Assembly (NCBI RefSeq): GCF_004358185.1
Contig: NZ_SMUV01000070.1
Span: 62,001-126,000, forward strand
Direction of reading: 5' to 3'
DNA length: 64,000 nt
Source of the DNA: Antarcticimicrobium luteum
GTDB lineage: Bacteria; Pseudomonadota; Alphaproteobacteria; Rhodobacterales; Rhodobacteraceae
Part shown: positions 45,326 through 53,498 of the stretch, piece after piece
Layout of the letters: every line of letters starts with the position of its first letter
How positions within the stretch are numbered: position 1 is the first letter of the stretch
Notes under the pieces: model-generated
The model's database searches: none
What the model was told of the DNA's origin: nothing
The model's input: only the letters and a program-made list of their open reading frames with translations
Translations under genes and position numbers: made by a program

Positions 45326-46574
45326 GGGTCACCTTCTGGCTGGCCTTGGGTTTTGCCGGTTTCATCAGCGGATGGGAATCGATCACGCCGCCGGGCAACA
45401 GGGCCGGAAATGCCGATTGCGACCAGCGCACCAGCTGCACCGCCGGCGATCCCATCAGCAGCTTGGCCGCCGGCTGGGTCCACAGCACGTGGTCCATGCT
45501 GTCGTTGGGTCGATAGGGCGCGTCGGCGATGCCGTCGCCATCGACATCGAAGCCGGCGAAATCGCTCCAGTAATTGCCGCGCCCGCCCTCGGACCATTCC
45601 ACCCATTTGGTCGAGACGTATTTGACCTGGGTGCGATTGCCGACAAAGGCGTTGCCGCTGATCCGGTTGTCCTGCGATCCGGCGGTGAAATGGATGCCGA
45701 TGCCGCAGCCCTCGAACCAGTTGCCGGCGAAGCGGTTGCGGTGGGCGTTGTAGAGAAAGGCGCATTTGCCCTTGGTGCCCTTGACGTAATTGCCGCTGAT
45801 CTCGCCCTTGTTGGCATAGTTCAGCATCACCCCGTGATCGCGGTCCCCGATCGAGACATTGCCGGTCACCTGGACCCGGGTCGAGAACATCACCGCATAG
45901 CCCAGGTGGTTGCCGATCGAGACATTGCCGCTGACCTCGCTGTCGTCGGCATACATGTAATGCACCGCGAACCGCAGATCGCGGAACAGGTTGTCCCGAA
46001 AAATGTTGCGCTTTGACGAGTTGACGAAGATCCCGTCGCGGCCAAAGCGGATGTCGTTGTCCTCGACCACCGCGCCGGGCGCATTCCAGACATAGACGCC
46101 GTTGCCGCGCGCATTCATGCGGGCGTCGTGGCGCCCCTCGATCCGGTTTCCGGCGACGCGGGCGTCCCTGGCGCCGTGGATGTCGACGCCGTAGAGATTG
46201 CCCAGCAGAACGTTGTCGAGGATCTGCGGCGCGCGCGCGGTCTTGGTCAGCTTGATGCCGCTGTCAATCGTCTCATGCCCGGAGCCCGAGCCGATGACGG
46301 TCAGGCCGCGCACGGTGACGCCGGGGCCGGTGACGGTGATCACGCTGCCGCGGCCCTGCCCGTCAAGGGTGGCGCGCCCCTGTCCGTCCAGCACCACGGG
46401 CCGGTCCAGCACAAAGGTTTCGGCATAGGTGCCGGGACGCAGGCGAAGGACGTCGCCGTCCGCCGCCTGCGCCAGGGTTTCAGCGATGGCCCCCGGCCGG
46501 TTCGGCACGTCCCAGTCCGCCGCGGCGGCTGCCGCAGCGAACAGGATCGGCATCAGGGCGAGAAGCCACCGCAT
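45315..46574 (-). CDS. nosD: Periplasmic copper-centre assembly protein NosD
   Basis: The 419-residue product has a Sec signal (MRWLLALMPILFAAAAAAADW) and a right-handed beta-helix of repeated G/N-turn units (for example ILDNVLLGNLYGVDIHGARD in part, VEDNDIRFGRDGIFV, ISGNAFVGNRTQ). It acts with NosFY in CuZ maturation. It lies three bases after nosZ. Confidence 0.93.
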   Translation of the reverse strand: MRWLLALMPILFAAAAAAADWDVPNRPGAIAETLAQAADGDVLRLRPGTYAETFVLDRPVVLDGQGRATLDGQGRGSVITVTGPGVTVRGLTVIGSGSGHETIDSGIKLTKTARAPQILDNVLLGNLYGVDIHGARDARVAGNRIEGRHDARMNARGNGVYVWNAPGAVVEDNDIRFGRDGIFVNSSKRNIFRDNLFRDLRFAVHYMYADDSEVSGNVSIGNHLGYAVMFSTRVQVTGNVSIGDRDHGVMLNYANKGEISGNYVKGTKGKCAFLYNAHRNRFAGNWFEGCGIGIHFTAGSQDNRISGNAFVGNRTQVKYVSTKWVEWSEGGRGNYWSDFAGFDVDGDGIADAPYRPNDSMDHVLWTQPAAKLLMGSPAVQLVRWSQSAFPALLPGGVIDSHPLMKPAKPKASQKVTHDG

Positions 46575-46577
46575 CGG

Positions 46578-48485
46578 TCAGGACGCCCGCGGCTCGACCA
46601 GCATCCGGCCGCGCATCTCCATGTGCAGCGCATGGCAGAACCACTGGCAATAGTACCAGTGTACGCCCGGACGGTCGGCGGTGAAGGTGATCGAGGCGGT
46701 GGCCTGCGGCGCAACCTCCATCGCGACGCCATAGTTCGAAATGGTCAGCCCGTGCGTCAGGTCGTCGATATCGTCGATATTGGTGACATAGATCGTCACC
46801 TCGTCGCCCTCTTTGACGGTGAACTTTTCCAGGCTGAACACCGGCGCCGAGGAGTACATGTAGACCCGGACCTTGTTGCCGTCGCGGATCACCTCGTCAT
46901 GGCCGTCCTCGAGCACCACGCCATCGGCGGCGGCCTGTTTGACCGCATCGGCGAACATCGGATCGTCCCGCGACCAGACCCGCGACGGATTGACGATATC
47001 CGAGCGAACCAGGATCACGTCATGCGGTTCGGCAAAGGTCGGCCCGTCGTGCACGACCTTCATGTCGTCCGTGGAAATGTCGATGATCTGCTCGTTTTCG
47101 GGCTTCAGCGGACCCACGTTCAGGAACCGGTCTTTCGAGAACTTGTTGAGCGAGATCAGCCACTTGCCATCGGCCTCTTTGGTTTCGCCCATGGTCGTGT
47201 GGTTGTGGCCCGGCTGGTAGTGCACATCGACCTTCGAGATGATCGGATCGACTGCCTCGCCGGCATAGGCGCGGATCGCCTTGGCCACGTCCCATTTCAC
47301 CACCTGGCTGTCGAGGAACAGCGTGGTATAGGCGAACCCCTTGCCGTCGAAGGCGGTGTGAAGCGGCCCCAGCCCCAGCTCGGGCTCGGCCACCACGCAG
47401 GAGCGCGGGTCGGCATCCTCGTCGAACAGTGCATCGACCTTGGTCACGTCGATCACCGAGCAGGTTGGCGACAGCTTGCCGTTGATCACCACGTGCCGCC
47501 CGTCGGGGGCGGTGTTGCAGCCATGCGGGCTGTTCGGGATCGGGACATAGCGGGTGTATTTCTTGTTCTGTCCCTTGCGCCCGTCGATCACCGGCACGCC
47601 GTTCAGCACCTGCACGTCGCCTGCGGCCACGCCCTTTTCGATCTCCTTGAGATTGAAGATCACCACGTGGTCCATCTCGTTCTCGGTCATCTCGGCAAGG
47701 GTCATGCCCATCTCCGAGTTGTACGAGGTCGAGAAGGCGTATTTGCCCTGATAGTCGCAGTCGGTGTTGTCGAGGTTGCCCGAGACGATCACCTGCCAGG
47801 CCACATCCATCGAGTCGCCGTCGATGGCGGAAAAGATGTTCACGTACTTTTCAGGTTCGTCCAGGATCGACCCGTCGTTGACCAGCGGCGCCTCATGCTC
47901 GCCGTTGGCAAAGACATAGCCGGTGCGCGGGAATTTCTGCGGCCGCAGCCCGTGGATGTCGCTGGCGTTGGGAATCTCGGTGATCTTGTCGCATTTCATC
48001 ACATCGCAGCGCACCCGCGCGACGCGGGTATTGGCCTTGTCGTTCATGAACAGGTAACGGCCGTCATAGGTGCCGTCGGTGAACGACATGTGCGGGTGGT
48101 GCAGATCGCCGTTGTCATAGGTGACCTTGCCGCGCTTGGCGAGGAACTCCTTGGTTTCCGGAAGCAGCCCTTCGGTCAGCACCTTGAGGCTTTCGTTGGT
48201 CTGGCCCCAGCCGGTGGCCGAGCAGCGGTTGAACACCGGCACCCGGACCAGCTCGCGCATCGACGGAATGCCCAAGATGCGCAGCTCGCCGCTCTGGCCC
48301 GAGGACCAGAAGCCGTAGTATTCGTCCAGTTCGCCGGGCTCCAGATTGATCTTGCCGGCGGCGTTGGCCGGGCGCGCGCCCATCAGGGTCGCGCCGAGGC
48401 CGGTCCCGGCCATGACGGCCCCGGTGGCGGTCGCGCCCAGCAGGCCGCGACGTGTGACATTCAGTGTCTTTTCCTGTTCCGACAT
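46578..48485 (-). CDS. nosZ: Nitrous oxide reductase NosZ (clade I, Tat-exported)
   Basis: Periplasmic copper enzyme reducing N2O to N2, the last step of denitrification. The 635-residue product starts with a Tat leader (twin Arg at residues 12-13, TRRGLLG), then the beta-propeller with CuZ histidines (for example [20 protein letters not shown] in part, [15 protein letters not shown]), and the C-terminal CuA domain: Cys 613, Trp 615, Cys 617, His 621 and Met 624 in [12 protein letters not shown]. The Tat signal places it in clade I. A strong GGAGG precedes the ATG. Confidence 0.97.
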   Translation of the reverse strand: MSEQEKTLNVTRRGLLGATATGAVMAGTGLGATLMGARPANAAGKINLEPGELDEYYGFWSSGQSGELRILGIPSMRELVRVPVFNRCSATGWGQTNESLKVLTEGLLPETKEFLAKRGKVTYDNGDLHHPHMSFTDGTYDGRYLFMNDKANTRVARVRCDVMKCDKITEIPNASDIHGLRPQKFPRTGYVFANGEHEAPLVNDGSILDEPEKYVNIFSAIDGDSMDVAWQVIVSGNLDNTDCDYQGKYAFSTSYNSEMGMTLAEMTENEMDHVVIFNLKEIEKGVAAGDVQVLNGVPVIDGRKGQNKKYTRYVPIPNSPHGCNTAPDGRHVVINGKLSPTCSVIDVTKVDALFDEDADPRSCVVAEPELGLGPLHTAFDGKGFAYTTLFLDSQVVKWDVAKAIRAYAGEAVDPIISKVDVHYQPGHNHTTMGETKEADGKWLISLNKFSKDRFLNVGPLKPENEQIIDISTDDMKVVHDGPTFAEPHDVILVRSDIVNPSRVWSRDDPMFADAVKQAAADGVVLEDGHDEVIRDGNKVRVYMYSSAPVFSLEKFTVKEGDEVTIYVTNIDDIDDLTHGLTISNYGVAMEVAPQATASITFTADRPGVHWYYCQWFCHALHMEMRGRMLVEPRAS

Positions 48486-48497
48486 TGTGTCCTCCTT

Positions 48498-50687
48498 TCA
48501 GGAAACGGTTTTCGGTTTGGCGTTGGGGTGGTTGGCAGGCGGATCGCCGATCGGCATTTGCAGATCGGCCGACCCAACCTTGGCACGGCGCTTGATCCGC
48601 TTGATCACCACCGGGCATTTGTTTTCCGACTGATAGAGAACCTGGCAGTGCAGGCAGTCGATGCATTCGTTCGGGTTGATCTCGCCGGTCGGGTGGATCG
48701 CCTGCACCGGGCATTCGTTGGCGCAGGTCTGGCATGGGTTGCCGCATTCCTTGTAGCGGCGCAGCCAGTCGAACATGCGCATGCGCGCCGGGATCGCCAG
48801 CGCCGCACCCAGCGGGCAAAGGTAGCGGCAATAGAACCGCTCGACGAACAGACCCAGACCCAGCAGCACCAGCGCGAACACCACGAAGGGCCAGTCGCGC
48901 ATGAATTTCAGGATGATCGCGGTCTTGAACGGTTCGATCTCGGCATAGGTTTCGGCCATCGGGATCGAGATCATCGACAGGCCGAACAGCCCCAGAAAGA
49001 TCATGTATTTGACCGGCCAAAGCCGTTCGTGCAGGCCCCAGGGCAACGTCCATTGCGGCAGGCGCAGGGCGCGACCGATCTGGTTGACCAGCTCTTGCAG
49101 GGCGCCGAACGGGCACAGCCAGCCGCAATAGGCGCCCCGGCCCCAGAAGATCAGCGCGGCGGCCACCGCGAACCACTGGATGAACACCAGCGGATCCAGC
49201 AGGAAGGCATCCCAGGTGAAGCCGCTGCGCAGCGTCCCGGCCAGCGCCATCAGGTTGACCACGCTCAGCTGCGCGTTGGCGTACCAGCCCAGGAACACCA
49301 GCGACACGGTGAGAAAGCCGATCCGGAACCAGTAGAACACCCGCTCGTTCGCGGTCGCCTGGAACTGAAAGAAGAACACCCCGGTCAGCACCAGCAGCAT
49401 CGCGGCCAGCCCGGCGATCTGGCCGGTGCGATCCTTCCAGATGCGCTGCCAAAGGGCGGTCTTGGCGGCCTCTTCGCCGGTGGTATCGCTGACCAGTTCG
49501 GGCGCCGGCGCCGCCGGCAGCAGATAGCGCTCAGGCAGGCGATAGCCGAGGTCGAAGGTCAGATAGCTTTTCTGGACCGCGCCGACCGCGCGCTGCACCA
49601 GCAGTTGCAGCCGGAACGGCGCCGCCGGATCGAACCCGGCGTCGGCGGGGATCCGGAACAGGTCCAGTTCGGTGAATTCGGGGGCGTCGGCGGCGGCCAG
49701 CGCGCCGATCCGCTTGTGCTGGCGGTCGACGAACCGCACCGACTGATCGCCCTGGATCAGCTGGATTCGGTCGAAGATGCCGCCGCGCACATAGCCCGAC
49801 CCCTTGAAGCTGTAGCGCCCGCGCCCCATCACCAGGATTGCCTGTTCGCCCGGCTCCAGTGCCTGGGTCAGGTTCTGATACTCGGCCTCGCCCAGCAGGC
49901 TGCGCCCGATGGTTGGGACCGAGACCAGCGCCAGCTGCATGTCGATGAAGGTTGCCGACGCCTTGCCCGGTGCCGGCCGGCCGATGGCGCGCGCGTCGCC
50001 GCTGGCCTCGAAGGCGGCGTTGATCTGCCCTACGTCCAGCGTCAGCCGCCGCACCGATCCGTCGCCCGCCAGCGTGATCCAGTCTTTCACCGCAGTCTGG
50101 CTCATGTCGATCTCGCGCGGGGGGCCGCTTGGCCGGGCCGGCGACAGCCCGCCCAGCCCCAGCGCGCGCGCCACCTTCAGCCCGCCGCGCACGATGCTGT
50201 CGTCGATCACCATGATCGTCACCGTCGCGCCCGAGATGATGTCCAGATCATGCGCCTCGCCGCCGGCGGCGGCCTCGGCCTTCAGGTCCAGCCCGGCATA
50301 ACCCTCGGTCAGCCGGATCATCTTGGAATTGGGAATGCCCACGAGCACGATCGGTTCGGAATGCTTGACCAGCTTGACGCCGGTCATCACCGCGTCGGCA
50401 TTGATCGCGGCCACCACATGGATCGGTTTGCCGGAATACCCGGTGGTGCCGACGAAATCCGATGTCAGGAACGCCCAGGCGGCGGTTTCGCCGCCCTTCA
50501 GTACCGGTGCAACCGGCACGTCCGTGCGGATCGGGCCGAATCCATCGGCGCCGGGAACCAGGTCGGAGGGGGAAATATCGGGAAGGAAACTGGCCAGGCT
50601 GTCGGCCCGGGCCGGGGCGGCGAGGATCGGGGCAAGGATCAGGGCCAGGGCCATCAGCCAGGTAGAGATCGCGCGCTTTACGTCCAC
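48498..50687 (-). CDS. nosR: NosR, membrane flavo-iron-sulfur protein
   Basis: Electron-donor and expression-related membrane protein for NosZ. The 729-residue product starts at a GTG (50687) after AAGGAGG, with a signal peptide (STWLMALALILAPILAAPARA), a periplasmic FMN-binding domain, a DUF-type region, several membrane helices (from about residue 395) and C-terminal ferredoxin motifs CGNPCQTCANECP and CIDCLHCQVLYQSENKCP. I rejected the longer in-frame reading at 50915, which runs through nosC. The start lies within the end of nosC, so the two are probably coupled. Confidence 0.93.
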   Translation of the reverse strand: MDVKRAISTWLMALALILAPILAAPARADSLASFLPDISPSDLVPGADGFGPIRTDVPVAPVLKGGETAAWAFLTSDFVGTTGYSGKPIHVVAAINADAVMTGVKLVKHSEPIVLVGIPNSKMIRLTEGYAGLDLKAEAAAGGEAHDLDIISGATVTIMVIDDSIVRGGLKVARALGLGGLSPARPSGPPREIDMSQTAVKDWITLAGDGSVRRLTLDVGQINAAFEASGDARAIGRPAPGKASATFIDMQLALVSVPTIGRSLLGEAEYQNLTQALEPGEQAILVMGRGRYSFKGSGYVRGGIFDRIQLIQGDQSVRFVDRQHKRIGALAAADAPEFTELDLFRIPADAGFDPAAPFRLQLLVQRAVGAVQKSYLTFDLGYRLPERYLLPAAPAPELVSDTTGEEAAKTALWQRIWKDRTGQIAGLAAMLLVLTGVFFFQFQATANERVFYWFRIGFLTVSLVFLGWYANAQLSVVNLMALAGTLRSGFTWDAFLLDPLVFIQWFAVAAALIFWGRGAYCGWLCPFGALQELVNQIGRALRLPQWTLPWGLHERLWPVKYMIFLGLFGLSMISIPMAETYAEIEPFKTAIILKFMRDWPFVVFALVLLGLGLFVERFYCRYLCPLGAALAIPARMRMFDWLRRYKECGNPCQTCANECPVQAIHPTGEINPNECIDCLHCQVLYQSENKCPVVIKRIKRRAKVGSADLQMPIGDPPANHPNAKPKTVS

Positions 50688-51178
50688 AGCGCACCTCCTT
50701 TGTTCAGGATTGACGCTTTGGACGCGACCGGGGCGCGGTCGGTCGGGTTCTCGGGCGCGGGCGGGGGGCCGCGCGGGCTGGGCCAGACCGCGCGCGGTGT
50801 GGCGTGGTCGGTTTGCGCCTCGGGTCGGATTGCGGTGCGGGGCAGCCCGTGCGGGGTGGCGACCGAGACCGGATAGGGCGGGATCGCCGCAAGCGCGCCG
50901 CCGCAGGTTACGCAAAAGCCGCAGCAGTCACAGCTGCCCCCGGGGGTGGCCGGCTGCGGGCGATCCTGACCGCCGCCGATGTCCATCGGCACAACCACGA
51001 CGCCTTGTTCGGAGCAGATCTCCATCCAGTCGGTTTGCGATGCCCGCGCCAGACCCGGCGCCAGCAGTTGCAGAATCAGTGCGACAACCCCCAGCAGCGC
51101 CGCCACCGGACGAGCATCGCGCCGGCGCCGGGGCGCTGTGGCGGACACGAGGACCGGATTCGGGATCTGGGTGCACAT
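50678..51178 (-). CDS. nosC: NosC-like protein (first gene of the nos operon)
   Basis: The 166-residue product has one hydrophobic segment (about residues 26-46) ending APGLARA, Cys 55, and a tight cysteine cluster C83, C85, C86, C89 and C92 (CDCCGFCVTCGG), which includes CXXCXXC. Paracoccus nos clusters are nosCRZDFYLX, where NosC is a protein of unknown role with a CXXCXXC motif; length, position and motif agree. It overlaps nosR by ten bases. Confidence 0.75.
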   Translation of the reverse strand: MCTQIPNPVLVSATAPRRRRDARPVAALLGVVALILQLLAPGLARASQTDWMEICSEQGVVVVPMDIGGGQDRPQPATPGGSCDCCGFCVTCGGALAAIPPYPVSVATPHGLPRTAIRPEAQTDHATPRAVWPSPRGPPPAPENPTDRAPVASKASILNKGGALWT

Positions 51179-51237
51179 AATTTATACAACGGTCATTGAA
51201 TCTGAGTTGAGTCTATGTCCCAGTGAGGGGCAAGGAC

Positions 51238-51251
51238 TTGACTAAAGTCAA
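51238..51251. promoter_or_regulatory. NNR/FNR-type operator for the nos operon
   Basis: TTGACTAAAGTCAA is a perfect TTGAC-N4-GTCAA palindrome. It is centred 66 bases upstream of the nosC start. A class II promoter with a site at -41.5 would start near 51203, and a TAGACT at 51210-51215 (minus strand) fits as -10. Paracoccus NNR boxes are of this type. The regulator at 41.3 kb has the matching E-x-x-S-R helix. Binding is inferred. Confidence 0.8.
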
Positions 51252-51407
51252 ACATTTCAAACCGTTTATTTTTATCTATTCCGATTGACTCGCCCCGGCG
51301 CGAGCCGCCTGAATTTTGCGACTCGCCTGCGCGCGCGGGCCGTCCCTGAGCCGTCCGCGGGCCGCATCCGTCGGTGCGGAGCGGGTCGCCGGGACACGCT
51401 GGCGGTG

Positions 51408-52742
51408 TCAGGTGGGAAGGTCGGCCATCACCTTGTCCAACGCCCGGGACAGCGTGTCGATCGCGCCGTCGAGTTCCGCTTCGGTGGCGATGAAGGGCGG
51501 CGCCAGCAAGACGTGATCGCCCAGCTGTCCGTCGCGGGTGCCGGACATCGGATAACAGATCAGCCCCTCGGCAAAGGCGGCCTTCTTCAGCCTGCCCGCA
51601 AGTCCCAGGCGCGGGTCGAAGGGGGTTTTGCTGTCGCGGTCGGCGACGAACTCCATCCCCCAGAACAGCCCACGCCCGCGGATGTCGCCGACATGGGGAT
51701 GCTGGGCGAACCGCTCGTGCAGCCGCTGTTCCAGATAGGCGCCGCGCGCGCGCACCTGTGCCACCAGGTCGTTGTCGAGCAGCTCGCGCAGCACGGCGAG
51801 ACCGGCGGCGGCGGCGACCGGGTGGCCCAGATAGGTATGGCCGTGCTGGAAGAACCCGGTGCCCCCGGCGATGGTGTCATAGATCGCGCGGGTGCAGAGC
51901 ATCGCGCCGATGGGCTGGTAGCCGGCGCCAAGCCCCTTGGCGATGCAGAGGATATCGGGAACAACCGTTTCGGCCTCGCAGGCGAAGAGATGGCCGGTCC
52001 GGCCCATGCCGCACATCACCTCGTCGAGGATCAGCAGCACGCCGTAGCGATCGCAGATCTCGCGGATGCGGTTGAAATAGCCCGGCGCGGCGGGCACCGC
52101 GCCCATGGTCGCGCCCACCACCGGCTCGGCCATGAAGGCCATGACGGTGTCGGGGCCGAGGCGCAGAATCTCGTCCTCCAGTTCCTGCGCGGCGCGTTGG
52201 CCGTAGGCCTCCGGGCTCTCGCCCTCGGCGCGGCCCATGTAATCATAGCAGGGCGCGATATGGCTGACCTCGATCAGCAGCGGCGCGAATTGCGCCCGCC
52301 GCCAGGCGTTGCCGCCGGCCGAGAGCGCGCCCAGCGTGTTGCCGTGATAGCTTTGCCGCCGGGCGATCAGGTGGCGGCGCTGCGGCTCTCCCCGCTCGGT
52401 GAAATACTGGCGCGCAAGCTTGATCGCGGATTCGGTGGCCTCGGAACCGCCGGAGACCAGATAGACCCGGTCGAGGTCGCCCGGCGCATTGGCGATCAGC
52501 AGATCGGCGAGCTGTTCGGCCGGGTCCGAGGTGAAGAAGCCGGTATGCGCAAAGGCGAGCTGGTCGACCTGATCCTTGATCGCCCGCCGCACCCGGTCGT
52601 TGGAATGGCCGAGGCAGGAGACGGCGGCGCCGCCCGACCCGTCGAAGTAGCGTTTGCCGTCTGTATCGATCAGAAAGCACCCTTCGCCATGGCTGGCGGT
52701 GGGGGGCGTGGCGTGGCAGTGACGGGGAAAGATGTGGCTCAT
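51408..52742 (-). CDS. Class III (pyridoxal phosphate) aminotransferase, substrate unknown
   Basis: The 444-residue product has the class III features: FDGSGGAAVSCLGHSN, LVSGGSEATESAIKLARQY, the acidic segment LLILDEVMCGMGRTG, and the PLP lysine in ILCIAKGLGAGYQPIGA. Members use beta-alanine, GABA, taurine, or other omega-amino donors with pyruvate. It overlaps the cleavage-enzyme gene by four bases and closes the operon that starts with the FAD oxidoreductase, so it probably acts on a product or relative of that pathway's amine. Confidence 0.85.
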   Translation of the reverse strand: MSHIFPRHCHATPPTASHGEGCFLIDTDGKRYFDGSGGAAVSCLGHSNDRVRRAIKDQVDQLAFAHTGFFTSDPAEQLADLLIANAPGDLDRVYLVSGGSEATESAIKLARQYFTERGEPQRRHLIARRQSYHGNTLGALSAGGNAWRRAQFAPLLIEVSHIAPCYDYMGRAEGESPEAYGQRAAQELEDEILRLGPDTVMAFMAEPVVGATMGAVPAAPGYFNRIREICDRYGVLLILDEVMCGMGRTGHLFACEAETVVPDILCIAKGLGAGYQPIGAMLCTRAIYDTIAGGTGFFQHGHTYLGHPVAAAAGLAVLRELLDNDLVAQVRARGAYLEQRLHERFAQHPHVGDIRGRGLFWGMEFVADRDSKTPFDPRLGLAGRLKKAAFAEGLICYPMSGTRDGQLGDHVLLAPPFIATEAELDGAIDTLSRALDKVMADLPT

Positions 52743-53494
52743 ACCGCAATCCTTTTCAACTCATCGACGAGGTGGGCGACCGATTCGGCATTGTCGTGCA
52801 GCAGGGTTCCGTCGGCGCGATGCAGGTTGTTTTCAAAGCCGACGCGCAGGTCGCCGCCGCGCCGGGCGGCCTGCAGCAGGCAGGCATGTTCGGCCGGACC
52901 GAAGGCGCAGAGCATCCAGCGCCCCGGCGGTTTCGCCGCCAGCAGCGGGGCGAGGTCATCCGGTGTCGCCTTTTGCCCGGTGGCATAGCGGCCCAGCACC
53001 AGGATCGTGCTGTCCTGCCCGGGCCGGACGATGCCCTGCGCCTGCCAGCGGGCGAGGAGGGCGGCATCCTCCGGGTCATAGAGAATGTGCTGCACCTCGG
53101 TGCCGTTGTCGGCGCAGGTGCCGTAGACCCGCGCGGCAAGCTCGGGCGCGCGGGCGATTTCGCGCACCGAGACACTGGCCCAGCCGGGTTTCAGCCGCGC
53201 GAGGCAATCGAGCTGGTCGGGCACCTCAAAGATCCCGGCGGATTCGGTGGTGATCTGCACCCGCATGTCCGGCACCGCGCGGGCCAGTTCGGCCAGCGCC
53301 TCGCCATAGCGCCCGGGGTCGAGGGAATGGCGGCCCGCATCGTCGCGGATGTGCAGGTGCAGCGCGGCTGCCCCGGCCGCAAGGCAGGCGGCGGCGGTTT
53401 CCACGGTCTCGGCGATCGTGACCGGCAGGGCCGGGTGGTCCGCCTTGCCGCGCCGGGCGCCGTTGGGGGCCACCATGATAAGAGGTCTGGTCAT
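52739..53494 (-). CDS. Beta-keto acid cleavage enzyme (BKACE / DUF849)
   Basis: Zinc enzymes of this family cleave beta-keto acids with acetyl-CoA to acetoacetate and a CoA thioester. The 251-residue product shows Zn ligands His 46 and His 48 in LHLHIRD, the ITTESAGIF segment, and VGFENNLHRADG. It is short for the family (often 270-310), but the core is intact. Substrate is not readable from sequence; families include 3-keto-5-aminohexanoate and dehydrocarnitine cleavers. It follows the FAD gene by four bases. Confidence 0.82.
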   Translation of the reverse strand: MTRPLIMVAPNGARRGKADHPALPVTIAETVETAAACLAAGAAALHLHIRDDAGRHSLDPGRYGEALAELARAVPDMRVQITTESAGIFEVPDQLDCLARLKPGWASVSVREIARAPELAARVYGTCADNGTEVQHILYDPEDAALLARWQAQGIVRPGQDSTILVLGRYATGQKATPDDLAPLLAAKPPGRWMLCAFGPAEHACLLQAARRGGDLRVGFENNLHRADGTLLHDNAESVAHLVDELKRIAV

Positions 53495-53498
53495 TGCG

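Noticed and set aside
46128-50876. Very long plus-strand open frame (1582 codons) opposite the nos genes
   Set aside because: It is antisense to nosD, nosZ and nosR, has no recognisable domain and is typical of shadow frames in GC-rich genes.
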